From Motacilla alba alba (lineage: Eukaryota; Chordata; Aves; Passeriformes; Motacillidae): a DNA stretch of 64,000 bases. Below, one piece after another: positions 1 through 11,336 of this stretch. Every line of letters begins with the position of its first letter. Position 1 is the first letter of the stretch. Location of the stretch: NCBI RefSeq assembly GCF_015832195.1, contig NC_052017.1:12786790-12850789 (forward strand). The letters are read 5' to 3'. The position numbers and the translations under genes are program-made. The notes under the pieces were generated by a model. The model was not told the DNA's origin. It saw only the letters and a program-made list of their open reading frames with translations, and searched no databases.

Positions 1-528
1 TAATTACATAAAGAATGGATAACTAACTATTTCTTATAGTTTCATATTTATTACTTAACTAAAGCCATAATCATATCAAAAAGCTACAGAAATTAGAAGA
101 GTATAATCATAATATCAAAAAAATCTTAAATATTTCAAGCATTCCACTGATATGACAAAGACTTTAGCAGCTACTCAAACCACATGGTTTGCAAAGGCAT
201 CCTTTCTCAAACAAAATAATTAAAATTTACATTTAAAGTTAGAAAAAAAAGGACAATGAAAAATACTGGCTTTGTTATATCTGAGTTAGAATTATAAAAT
301 TATTAGGCAAATATTGGTGATGGAAAGATATTGAGTCTGAGAGCATGAGCTACTAAGTGAATGTTTAATAAAGTCAGGTACAAATTAAAAAGCTCAATAT
401 GTATTTCTCAGTTCTGCACAGAAATCCTCAGTTTGGTGGTTGCAACCACATTAAATCAAATTTTTACCAGGTTTCAAAAAAACCTGCATATATTCATGGT
501 TTCCAGAGGCTAGTCAAGAGCTTGAAAT

Positions 529-558
529 ATTGGTCTTGACTATCCAGTCAAGACCAAT
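529..558. repeat. Perfect 13-bp inverted repeat (hairpin)
   Basis: The arms ATTGGTCTTGACT (529-541) and AGTCAAGACCAAT (546-558) are exact reverse complements separated by the four bases ATCC. A further direct copy of AGTCAAGA lies at 512-519. The loop is far too short for a microRNA precursor, and no run of T follows that would suggest a terminator. Confidence 0.9.
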
Positions 559-2159
559 TCTTTCCACAGGAAAGTAATTCTCAGAGGAAATTATTTGTCA
601 CGCTACTTCCAATCTAAAGATCTAAACACAGTCTTTCCTCTAGCCTTTGGCACAACCCATAATAATTGGACCATGGGAGAGAGTGACAAAAAAGTGGATC
701 CACAAGATGCATGCCAAGTATCACTACCAGCTCAATAATTTACTTTCTCACCTTTCCTCCCCATCAGGAATAATCAGGGGCTGAAGTATTAAATGACATG
801 TCGCAGTCATTCACTGATGGAGGAGCAAGACAGAATGACATATTCTGCTGATCATTTATAGCTATTGGTTGTTATAGGATACTAACTTGCAATACACAGC
901 CTTGTTTGAATTTCAGATGGCCAGATGGCCAGATGGATTAGCCTGTAAAATTAATATTCCAAACCCATACACAGCAGGACTTTTGTATGGGAACTAACTG
1001 CTTCAGAATCCATGAAGTCAGTTTAGTGGATTTTATTTTTCAGGCCTCGTTTATTATTTCTTCCACAAATACTGAAACCTGCAACAGCAAAATGCAATTC
1101 TAGAACACTTTGGTATTTTGGTGCCATGGCTTCCTTGAATATTTCTTCCATTTCTTCCATTTCTACCATTCCAGGGGCACCCATTTCTAGCACACACCTG
1201 GTGAAAAGACCAAAATTCATTTCTCTAGCTTACATTAAAATATTTGCATAACTCTACAATGAGGTGCATAGTACATAGGATAAAGACATATTTAGGTACC
1301 TACTTTAGGCAACAGACTTTAGCAGCACTGTTGAAGTTATTCCCAAAACCACTTCTCTGTGCTTTTGAGGCCTCTCCCTATGTAGGACTGTACAGTTACC
1401 TGGCAGATGCCATGTGCAGTTCCCAGAATGACCAGAAGACAGATCTGCTGGAACAGCAAGGAGCGACCCACTTGCTGGTGGTCGTAGAGACAGAGGGTGC
1501 AGCAAGCAACCACAGCCTTGGAGAAGGGGACAAGTTCCAGCTGTCAAAAACTCAATTTTCCATATCCCCCAGATCTTTCTGAAAAGCTTACCTCAATTGC
1601 AATTAGTCTGTCTTGGCCTCTGACCCACTGCAGATAAACATAATACAAGTCTTGAAGGAAACTTCTGTATTTTAGAAGCACCAACTTGATTACTATTGAT
1701 TACCTACTTGCCTCAATGGTAATTTCCCTTTGTCAGTAACATTTCTGCCTGACTGCTCCTTCTGGGAATTGGGTTTTCTGTTATATTCCTTTTTTTTTCT
1801 CCAGACCAATTCCAAGAAATACATTTTAGTTATTGTTTTGGGTCAAAGTAATAGAAGGGAAGGGCTCAGCTCTAATCATGGCAGGAACTTATTAAAGAAA
1901 TCCCTTGTTGTTCCAGGGTCACCAAAAAGGTAATTCTACTTTTGAAAATTAAGCTGTCTCACAAAGTAAGTTTTCCTTTCACTCTTTGATGGAGAAAAAA
2001 ACATAACAATTTAAAATAAATAATATATGAGGCATTAGAATACTTCCATATAGTTACAATCTCTCTCCTTAATGAAGTACTTAATGAAGACTGAAAGGAT
2101 TCTGACAGTTAAATTACTGTGTGGTCGAAAATTAAGTTTAGAGCTGACTCTAAATATGA

Positions 2160-2300
2160 TGACCCAGCTGAGTGGCTCGGTAACAATGACGTCGCCTCCA
2201 AGTGGCAGATGAGGCTTTTGTTTTATTTGTTTGACAGTAAATATCTGGGCTGTTGCTTAGCAGCCTCAGAGGCAGAGGCAGAGGCGTTTCCAGACAACAT
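2160..2300. promoter_or_regulatory. Motif-rich stretch, possible enhancer
   Basis: This stretch is less AT-rich than its surroundings. It carries ACAATG (SOX-like, 2183-2188), TGACGTC (near-CRE, 2187-2193) and TTGACAG (MEIS/TGIF-like, 2231-2237), followed by a short GAGGCA tandem (about 2269-2287). Motif density is the only evidence. Conservation could not be tested, so this remains a guess about function. Confidence 0.25.
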
Positions 2301-3149
2301 AAACTGCACTACAGCAGGTAAACCTTTCACAGCAATTACCAAATGGAAATGAGATCTGAACCATCACTGCAGCGCAACCCAACACCTTCGTTTCCTGCAA
2401 ATGTTTTAACACACAAATGGCAATTTGGGATTTCTCAATGCCAGTCTCAGAAGGCTTCATATATTAAAAAATACACCGATTTTGAAGAATTATATGCTGA
2501 AAGTCCTAGAAACAGAGACCAAAGTTTTCAAACTTCTGTCAGCTGTTAAATCCATATTTAAATAACACATTATTTTCTCTCAGAGGCAATGAACTCTTAC
2601 AACTGTTGGTTCCAGGGAATTTTCATGTGTCCTAGGAGCATCAGCACTCATCCAGAACTGAAATACAAATAACAGAGCACCAGACTGAAAAGCTTTTGTA
2701 GATGTTTTAACTTGATATTAATTCTGATAAGCTTTATTTCTATCTTTGCTGTCACAAAAGCATCTCCACTCGAGCCAAAACGCGTGCATGTCACCTACCC
2801 CTTCGTGCTTTATTTCCACACAAAGTCTTCAGCTTTCATAGGACTCACCTCCTAGACCAAAACAAAAAAGGAAATGCCTAAGCTACTCTTGCATATCGCA
2901 GCTGTACAGCTCCAAGGCAGGTATTCCACTGAGAAAGCAGCACTTGGCCTCAGTGAGCAAACAGAAAGGGCCAAATTCTGCTTTCCTTACCCTGGGGCAT
3001 TCCACCACAAGAAGAAATCTGCATGTGAATAACCCTAGAGAAGAAATGTGTTTCCAGACACTTGAGCTTAAAGACTAAAAAAATGCTGTTGTGAATTCTG
3101 TCATCTTATATTTTATTGAAGGGTTTTTGGGGGTGGGCTGTGTTGTGGG

Positions 3150-3290
3150 ATGTTTTTTTTTCACTCTCCGAGTTGATCCACGGGGCATTGTCATTATGTT
3201 GCTGTCTCACCTTTCAGTTGACAGACAGACTTCCTGCTGGAGAGACATTATTATTTAACCGGATCCACTCATCCTGCCACTGATTTGTTT
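3150..3290. promoter_or_regulatory. Motif-rich stretch, possible enhancer
   Basis: This stretch is a complex, non-repetitive sequence with CATTGT (SOX-like, 3186-3191), a TTGACAG MEIS/TGIF-like site (3218-3224) followed immediately by a second ACAG, and an AACCGG (Grainyhead-like core) near 3258. It sits inside simple AT-rich DNA. The regulatory role is inferred from motif content only. Confidence 0.3.
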
Positions 3291-5701
3291 TACTTTTGTT
3301 CCTGGCAAAGAACAGCAACTCTAGGTAATGTTTCTTTTCTCATTTGGGCAAGTCCTTCAGAACACTTTAGCAAATTAACCCTGTGTAGCTCACTTAGTAA
3401 ACTCAGGATCTCCTGAAAGGATTTATAAAACTAAATTACTTTAGAATTTCCAGACAATCTTTGTTTTTCTTTCGTTTTGTCTGACTCAAGCTTAAGAAAA
3501 GACTCAGGAAGCAAATGTGAATGTTTAATTCCTCAGCAAATAGAAGTTCTAAGCACAGCATGAGAGAACCAAAGCAAAAAGGAGCGGTTTTAATAAACAA
3601 TATAGATGAAGACATGCCAACTCTGTTTCTGAAGTATTATCAATGAATCTGCAATAGTTTGTTTTAATTACATTATTCTTTTCTAGTTAAAATGACCATT
3701 CAGACAATATAATCTCTCTCTGGAAATCCACATCTTCAATGGTCAATTTGACCACAATCAAATTTTCATTTATTAAGTTTAGGGTGCATATACTTATATT
3801 TGTGTATAAATATTTAGGATTCAACCCATACTATACACCACTGTTCAAAGAGAAGTAGAAGGCTTCCTAAAAACATTAGTGACTAAAAGTTGTTCATCTC
3901 AGTAAACATCAGGCCAGACAATTATAAAAGTCTTTTACTTTCATCCAGAGATCTATTGGGAAAACATATTCAGCTGAGCTGTGTTCAATGGGATATTCTC
4001 CCTCCCATACTGTCAGTTTAGACACTTCTATCAGGTGTTAACAAGTCTTTAAATATTATGTTATAGATGCCATTCATAAAAATTTCCTGAAAGACCCAAA
4101 TCCAGCTTATGTAGTAGATACAGAAAATTATGCAGTCAACCTAAACAAACCTTGGTCTAAACTGTAGAGTGACAGCCACTCACCACTAACTTTACACATA
4201 TTTTCTTCTTTTTAATTAGAAAATTAGGAATATTGCTTGGTCAGGAGTGCCTGCAGACTAAATGAAGGATTTCTCTTACTACTCACTTTCTTGTTTCTTC
4301 ACTCCCCAAATGCTCTAAGAATCACCAAGACATTTTCCAAAGTCTTCATTGATGCAGATTTTAAAAAATAAAAGGCTTTTTGCCCAAATACAGAATATTA
4401 CAATGAGTAACTACTAGAGACATGAGCACAAAGGAAGACTCTAAAGATTCATAGGCTCAGGGATTTGCTTTATATAAGAAAAATGAGATGGCTAAAAAAA
4501 TTCTGGTGGTTAGAAGTTAGGCAAGATTATTTCCAGGCTCCCCAGTTAGGATTTAAACACACAAAGGAGACAGAGGACATTCACAAACATATGTGTCATC
4601 TACCTACAGTCTGCAAATAAAGCAGCTTTCAAAACCTGGTATGAGTACCAAGAACAGTTCTGCTCCAGAGCAGAAAACTCTGCAAGCTAATTTGGAAGAG
4701 GATAACATTAACCTGTACAGAGCTTCAAACTGGATTAACCCTTATACAGAAATTAGCTCAGTTAAAACCAGTTTCAAAACCTGAACACTCACTCTCCTAT
4801 AGTCCCCTCCACCCTGGAGAATAATCCAAGAGCTGTACCCAGCAGAATTGGCAGCAAGAACTCTGCTAGTTCCAAAATGGAGAGAGGATTTCTCAAGCAG
4901 GGTTAGTATGTTAATGCCAAAGAAGCATTAGCAAAAACCATCAGCAGCACAGAAAGCAAAGTGAAACACAGGCAGAGGGACAAGTACTGCAGATGACCTG
5001 TAAGACCATCCTGCTCTGGAGGAGCCACACAGGGGCTGATGGCTGGGTCTGACTAGGAAAAAGGTATTTTGTAGGAATTTTGAGACCAGCTAAGCAGTGT
5101 GGACTCTGCATCAGCCTCTTGAATGTGAAGATCTTTAACATATTGACTAAATGCGCAAACAAAAACATTCAAAAGAATCCCTCTGAAATCCCCTGACATC
5201 AGCTGCCGGGACTCCCTGTCCACCCTGTACACACTCTCCTGGATCTCTGGGGTTCAGCAAAGTCCTTCCCCTTCCATACTACTGCAAATCCTCTTTCACC
5301 TGAGCTGAGCTCATTGGCAGTGACCAATCCTGAGGTGAACAGCAATTTGGCAAATCCAAGCCGACAATGTTCAGTACTAAAAGCAGCACAAGCTCCCAGC
5401 CAAAACTGCAGTATGGGTGAAAGTGCTTAGGAACTTGTGCAGCAGGAGGAGATACCCCTTCAACCTCACCATTAAATGCTTGGTATATCCAAAGAAATTC
5501 AAACAGCGTGGCCTAGCACCCATAACTTCTCTAAACACACAGCACTGCATCCATATAGGTGCTCTTTTCCCCCTGTAAATACTCTGCCTTTTGCCTTTAA
5601 AGCTGTGAATACTTGAATTTAATAGCTTTTGACTTTAATCCATAGGCAGTACAGGACTAATTACCTAGTTACATATATAAAAAACTGTTTCCCCTCACCA
5701 G

Positions 5702-5776
5702 AAAATAAAACAAAACAAACAAACAAAAAAACTAACAAAAAAACTAACAAAAAAGAGGGGAAAAAAAAGAAAATAA
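5702..5776. repeat. A-rich low-complexity tract
   Basis: The plus strand is almost all A, with interspersed C in CAAA steps and a repeated AAAAAAACTAAC unit. It explains the poly-lysine/threonine reading frame across it, which I do not regard as coding. Confidence 0.85.
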
Positions 5777-8700
5777 CCACCGAACCACACCACACAAACC
5801 CACCCACATCTGAGTACAACCAACATAAAGTACATTCATTTATTTATAACTAAGTCAGGACAGCTTAACAAGAGAGATTTGCAGCAAGGTTTTTTTGTTA
5901 AGTGTAAACTCCTGTTCCCTTCACTTTCAGTCTTCCTGCTATAGTTAACAATTATTACACTTAAAGACAAAGCTGCTCTGAAGGAGAGCAGGAGCTGGAA
6001 CTGCCAGAACTGAGGCTGAAATAGTCAGTTAATAATTTAGCAGCGGCTATTTATCAGGATACCCAAGTTCACATTCCTCCTTTTCCCCACAGAAATGTCT
6101 TCTTCGTGAGGGAATTTCTTTGGGAGGTCACTGCTAGAGAAGACAGAAAATGCCTATTTCTGGCTCCAAGAGTTATTCTGGATAACTTGCACAGACTTCT
6201 TCAAATTAATGGTAATAACATTTTTTAAGAATATTAAATCCTCTATGCTGAACTGTTCTGCCATGCTGCTGCATTTCATCTGATTTGAAAATAATCTAGG
6301 TTTTGCCCTAGTGCAGTTCTAGCCAGAGATCCATACAAAACACTCAAAAGAAAAAAAGTATAATTAAGCTCTTCGTTATTTAAATTTTAAGTTTAGGTAG
6401 AAGAAGAATGAGAGTGATTCAAGTATGTCCAAAACCCAGTGTCAAATTTTGGACTGCTGAGAAGAGCTCCTTCATATCTTGTTACAAAAGAATGTTTAGT
6501 CACATGCAATATTATTATCTATTAAATATTACTTATTTTTTCAGAACTTTACAGCTGCCATTTCAGGTAAATGGTACCATTATTTCTATTTCTCTTTAAC
6601 AGAGTCATCCAAATTATACAATATTTCTGCAGTGCATGATCAAATATTATATACTCATCATCCGTGATATACAAATAGAAATTTTGAACTTCAGGCTGTA
6701 AAAATATGCTCCAAAGTAATAAAGGTGGTGCAAATGAAAATTATATGGTAAAAAAAAAATAGGTTTTGACTTGTCTTCTTAGCCAAGCTAGGCAAGGCAT
6801 TTAACCAAAGTAAGTTTTAGTGATCAATTCTCCAGATGAAAAATACACATTTCTGTACAATTTAAATGCCTGTATGTTCTTCTATATCATTTTTTGCTAT
6901 GGACAGGAGACAAATTTGAGGAAGTTTTATTTCACTGAGATCCAAATTCATCTCACTAACTGCAGGAATTTCTCTGGGGTGCCTAATTAGGAGGCACATC
7001 AACAAAGGTTGCCTATATAAGTCAATGCTGAGAGACAGCTTTAAAGGATAATTCAGTGTTGCTACTCTAAAATTGCCTCTTCTCATGCTCTATAGAACAG
7101 GGCTCCTAATCTCAGCTGGGTATTACAATTAGTTGAAATTAATTCTGGCCCCATCCCTAGGGTTCCAACAGTAAAAAAAAAATCCTTTTTTCTTTCATTC
7201 TGAAAGAAAAAGAAACATTTTTTTTTAACTCACAAACCCAAGAAACACATAGGACAGATGCTCCTGTCTTTCACTTGGCCCTGCAGGCTTCTGAAAACCT
7301 ATGGAAAATACCATTCTCACTGGTGTTATGGCTTCACAAAGTCACAACCACTGCCACTGCCTTAGACTGCATTCAGTATTCCCAGTAGACATTTCTCACT
7401 ATCTCGCTTGAACTTCAAATTCACCCCATTTCTAAGCCATTCCAGTCCCCAGGAAGGATCTTCAACAGTCTCAGGCTGAATAAAAAAGAACAATGATGTG
7501 GCTCCCCACTGTAAACCTGCAGTGTTTTTGAACACAGATGGAAAAATTAAAACAGAGCCCAGAGTAACTCTCTACATGCATGATCCAGGTTTCAGTGCAC
7601 CCTGCAATCCTGAGAATGCACAGCTCTCACAAAGGTACCCTGCTCTCTAAGTAACCTAGTTGTGATTTTGACACAGGAAGAACATAGAGGCATGAAAATT
7701 TAAAAAAAAAAATTAAAAGAAAGAAAATCAGGTCCACATATTTATAAAACTTCTTCTCAGGGTACACTTTGCCTCATTCAAGGGACACAAGATTCATCAA
7801 CCTAGCAAAGTTCAATATTTTTTTCTATAAACCAGGTTACAAAAAACCAGGTTAGTGGCATGCCAACAAAGTAAAAGTAATTAGGAATCCTAAGTGAGAA
7901 TACTCAGCTTTCAGATGGGGATGAAGAAGAGACAAAACTATATTTCCCCGTGCTTCTTTCCTTTAATGACTTTTTTTCCCCCAAAACAATGCCTTGTTAA
8001 GGAAAAAAACAGTGCTGTTTCATGCTTTCACACCGTTCTACATGATAGATGAAAAGCTAAAGGGAAGAATCAAGGAGGTGTTTTAGCTTGGTTTTACAGT
8101 CAAAATTCATGTCTGTGTACTCTGGAAAGGCTGCAGTGACTGAAGAATTTAGGAAATTGTGATATAAGAAAAAAGAAACAGGAAAAAATTAAACCCTACA
8201 GAAACAGAGATTGCATTGTCTAGTGTTCTTCAACCAAGATCTCCAAGAATGACTAATGATTTGGGCTTTTACAGTGCCCAAATTGCCTATGTGGCTATTA
8301 ATTTAAGAGTATCTTTCCTCTGCAAATCAAGCCTCTTGAACCAGTATGTAGCTGGGAAACAAAAAAAACGAAGGCATGGAAAACTTTCTTTAAATTTAGA
8401 ATATTTTTTAAACACCCACTTAGCTACAATGCCCAAAAACACACTTGGAAGAAATAGTGTCAATGTGATCAGATTATCTGCTGTATAATTACAGTGTGGC
8501 AATACATACCCCTGAGATAGTCAAGCTGATTGTGAGGAAAATTGAAGATGATAATGTATTATCTGAGACATGCAGAGTTTAAAAATAGGCAGAAATAATG
8601 CCTCCAGACATTTTTATTTGCTACACCAAGATGACATTCTTCAAGCATATTATACATTTACTAGAGATTGAATTTACCATGTTAGTGACTAGCCAAAATC

Positions 8701-9520
8701 TAAACTATTTCAAAAAAGTGCTTTTGCAGAAAATTGTGGCCTTTTTTCCAAGTGGTGCAGACACTCTCCTGCAGTTATAGATACAACCATATGTGAACCC
8801 TGCAGAAACTGATCAGTTTAATTTACATCTAAGGGCCCATATAATTCATACAACTATCAGGCCAAATGGGACTACACAGATTATTTCAAGGAAGCATGTG
8901 CTTGGCTGTCTATAGGATTAGGACCTTCCCCATAACCTCCACTTCCCCAGAACCTCCACAGCTCTCCTGATATCTGAACATTTGCTCCAATCCACTTGAA
9001 AATACACCACAGCACACCAAATCACTATATGCCATTACTTGGTTTTCAAGTTCCACAGGAGTTTATTCCCAGCAAAATACAAGATGCAAGCAGCTGCACA
9101 CAAGATGAAATCCCCTACCTCCGGCAGCTTTACAAAAGTTTTGCATGATGTATGTTCATTATACAAAGCTAAGTGCCCACCAATCAATCTGCTATGAATG
9201 CCCCCAAACTGGTTATCTCTTTAGAAGATAAAGTGTGCTGTTTATATAACTTATTAAAAATTGCACCCTTGCATTCCTTTTCCAGATAAAAAGTGTGAGG
9301 GCACTGCTTTATCACTTTAACTATGTGTTTCTTTGAACATATTTGTGCTTTAAAGTAAACACCAATGCTATTTTTTTACGACTACTAAAATCAAAACACA
9401 TCTTTTCAAACTAATCTGTACAATGGCTGGGAAGAGCCTTTGATTCAGTACCATAATTATAAACAGGCACTTAAGTCAGATGTACTAAAAGAGCATCAGT
9501 CATTTAAAATCAAATTAACA

Positions 9521-9536
9521 GTTTGATTAATCAAAC
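9521..9536. promoter_or_regulatory. 16-bp perfect palindrome with homeodomain-like core
   Basis: GTTTGATTAATCAAAC is its own reverse complement. Its core TGATTAATCA recurs at 43948-43957, and GATTAATC recurs at 38390-38397. The core resembles a dimeric homeodomain site. The outer ATCAAA resembles part of a TCF/LEF site but is followed by C rather than the consensus G. About one palindrome this long is expected by chance in a window of this size. Confidence 0.3.
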
Positions 9537-11291
9537 ACCAGACTGTCAAGTCAGATAACATACCTGATGGCTTTGTTCAGTTACCAAAGAGGGTTTCCAC
9601 TTAAAGCTCCATGGAATTCATCAGCAAAACAAATTTTACTCAAGCAGAAAAGTTTGGTTTTCTTCAAATGTGCTCTATAGTATTACTGGTAACACTTTCA
9701 GGACAACCCAAATTCTGATTCACTTTCATGTTGTCACATGGCAGAAATGGGCAAATAGATTTCCTGTCTTGTTGAGGTCCAATTTCCAGGCAGAAAAGTG
9801 CAGTGGGATTCCAGAGGATATGCATTAATAGCATCAGGTTATGCATATGTGGTATACCAATGTGGGAGAGAAACATTTATTGGCTAATTTCTGAAAGCTA
9901 GTGATTATTTATTAGAATATGCATGAGTGGCCAGTGCACAGCATAGGAGACATTGCATCCATTTCACACCGGAGTTTTCCTCCACTCCATTAGATTATTT
10001 TCTTTTCCTACCATACCACTGAAGATCGGTCTCCACAAGCATTTGGAAAGACCCTGCAATTTTGTTCAAACCCCAAAATGCAACAGGTCATGCTCTATCA
10101 TTACAGTCCCAGAATAACAAAATGCACAGATGAGAGTGTAGATCCATTATGGAAGACACCACCCCTGTGCTCCAAAGAGCAGGGTGTTCCTCTGTGCGAC
10201 TGGGGCCCAATAAACTCAAGAAATTATCACTGAAGAATTGTCCTCTGAAGTGAAGCAACTCTGTAAGTACAAAACACAGCAGCATATCTGGCAGGAGGTG
10301 TCTCCAGATGTGTTCTATTTGATTTATGAAGAAAACCCATGTTAGTCAATACAGAAAGAAGGCATACCTTTCAACTGACCAGAGAGCTTTCAAACAAAAA
10401 GAAAGGAAAAGCCATCTTTCTTCTGCAGTATCCAAATTTTCCTGGTGTTGGATAAAGTTACAGGATTCATTTTCAATCCCTTGAGTGTCACAAGCAGCCT
10501 GGAAAAGCCTATGAAAGAAAAGCAAGAGAGAGTTTCTCACTGCACGGGCTCACCCACTATTGTTAGACGCTGGAGATTGCACCTATGACCAGCACTCTGA
10601 GCTGGGCAGCAGCACCAACCAGCAGATGTGTGCTTCTGGGGACAGGCCTGTTTTCAAAACCATCATTGCAAATTCATGTCCTTTGCAGTGTCTGATCCAG
10701 AGCCCATTTCCAGCATGGCAAGGAAGGATAAAATGGAAGCATGCCAAGTATATCAACATAAAACCTCCACATTCAGAGCATACAATTAAAATTAACGGGA
10801 GTAGGGACCAATTCCAGATTAAACAGCAGCAAAGGAAAAGCTTGAAGAAACAAGCCCCCATCACCTCATACACCAAAGATCTTTCAGTATGCTGCCTGCA
10901 TATATCTATGGATTTGTAACCAAAGAAAAATCAAAAATGCCTCTTTTAAATGGTGTTTTGAAAAACTGATAATTTCTTGGCTTCATTCCATAACTGCTTT
11001 TGATACTCGTCCGTTTATGATTCAAACTTTAAATGACTCTATGCTTCCAGCCTAAAATACATATTATTTGCTAGTTGTATTCTGAATGACAGCTCTTCCA
11101 AGGTGTCTGCCTATGGGGCCTTTCTGGGGCCGAACAGCCTAATTCAACTTCATGCATTTTAATGTTCAGCACTGCCCATTGATGAGCTCTATTGAATGTG
11201 AGAGACCTAAAAATATGCAGAAAGTAATTGTCCAGTGGGATATTCTCCCCCGCCCCTTACCCAAATTACAAGAAAAACTCCTTAGACTTGT

Positions 11292-11295
<4 letters not shown>

Positions 11296-11334
<39 letters not shown>
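11296..11334 (+). repeat. Poly(A) tract of 39 bases
   Basis: There are 39 uninterrupted A residues, followed by GAAGCAAGGAAAAAA. No AATAAA signal is visible just upstream, and I see no matching target-site duplication or recognisable gene remnant. It is therefore better called a mononucleotide repeat than the tail of a retrocopy. Confidence 0.9.

Positions 11335-11336
<2 letters not shown>

Larger units (their letters stand above)
1..11295. other. Intergenic, AT-rich gene-desert segment
   Basis: I see no gene here. The longest open reading frame is 119 codons (10560-10919, plus strand). It shows no signal peptide, domain or low-complexity bias of a known family, and another frame of similar length overlaps it on the other strand. 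The segment contains a perfect hairpin at 529-558, a 9-base tandem repeat (unit GATGGCCAG) at about 915-937, two motif-rich stretches near 2.2 and 3.2 kb, an A-rich tract at 5.7 kb and a palindrome at 9521. The remainder is ordinary AT-rich sequence. Confidence 0.7.

Noticed and set aside
11150..11334. Processed pseudogene ending in the 39-base poly(A) tract
   Set aside because: There is no coding homology upstream, no AATAAA signal at the right distance and no target-site duplication.
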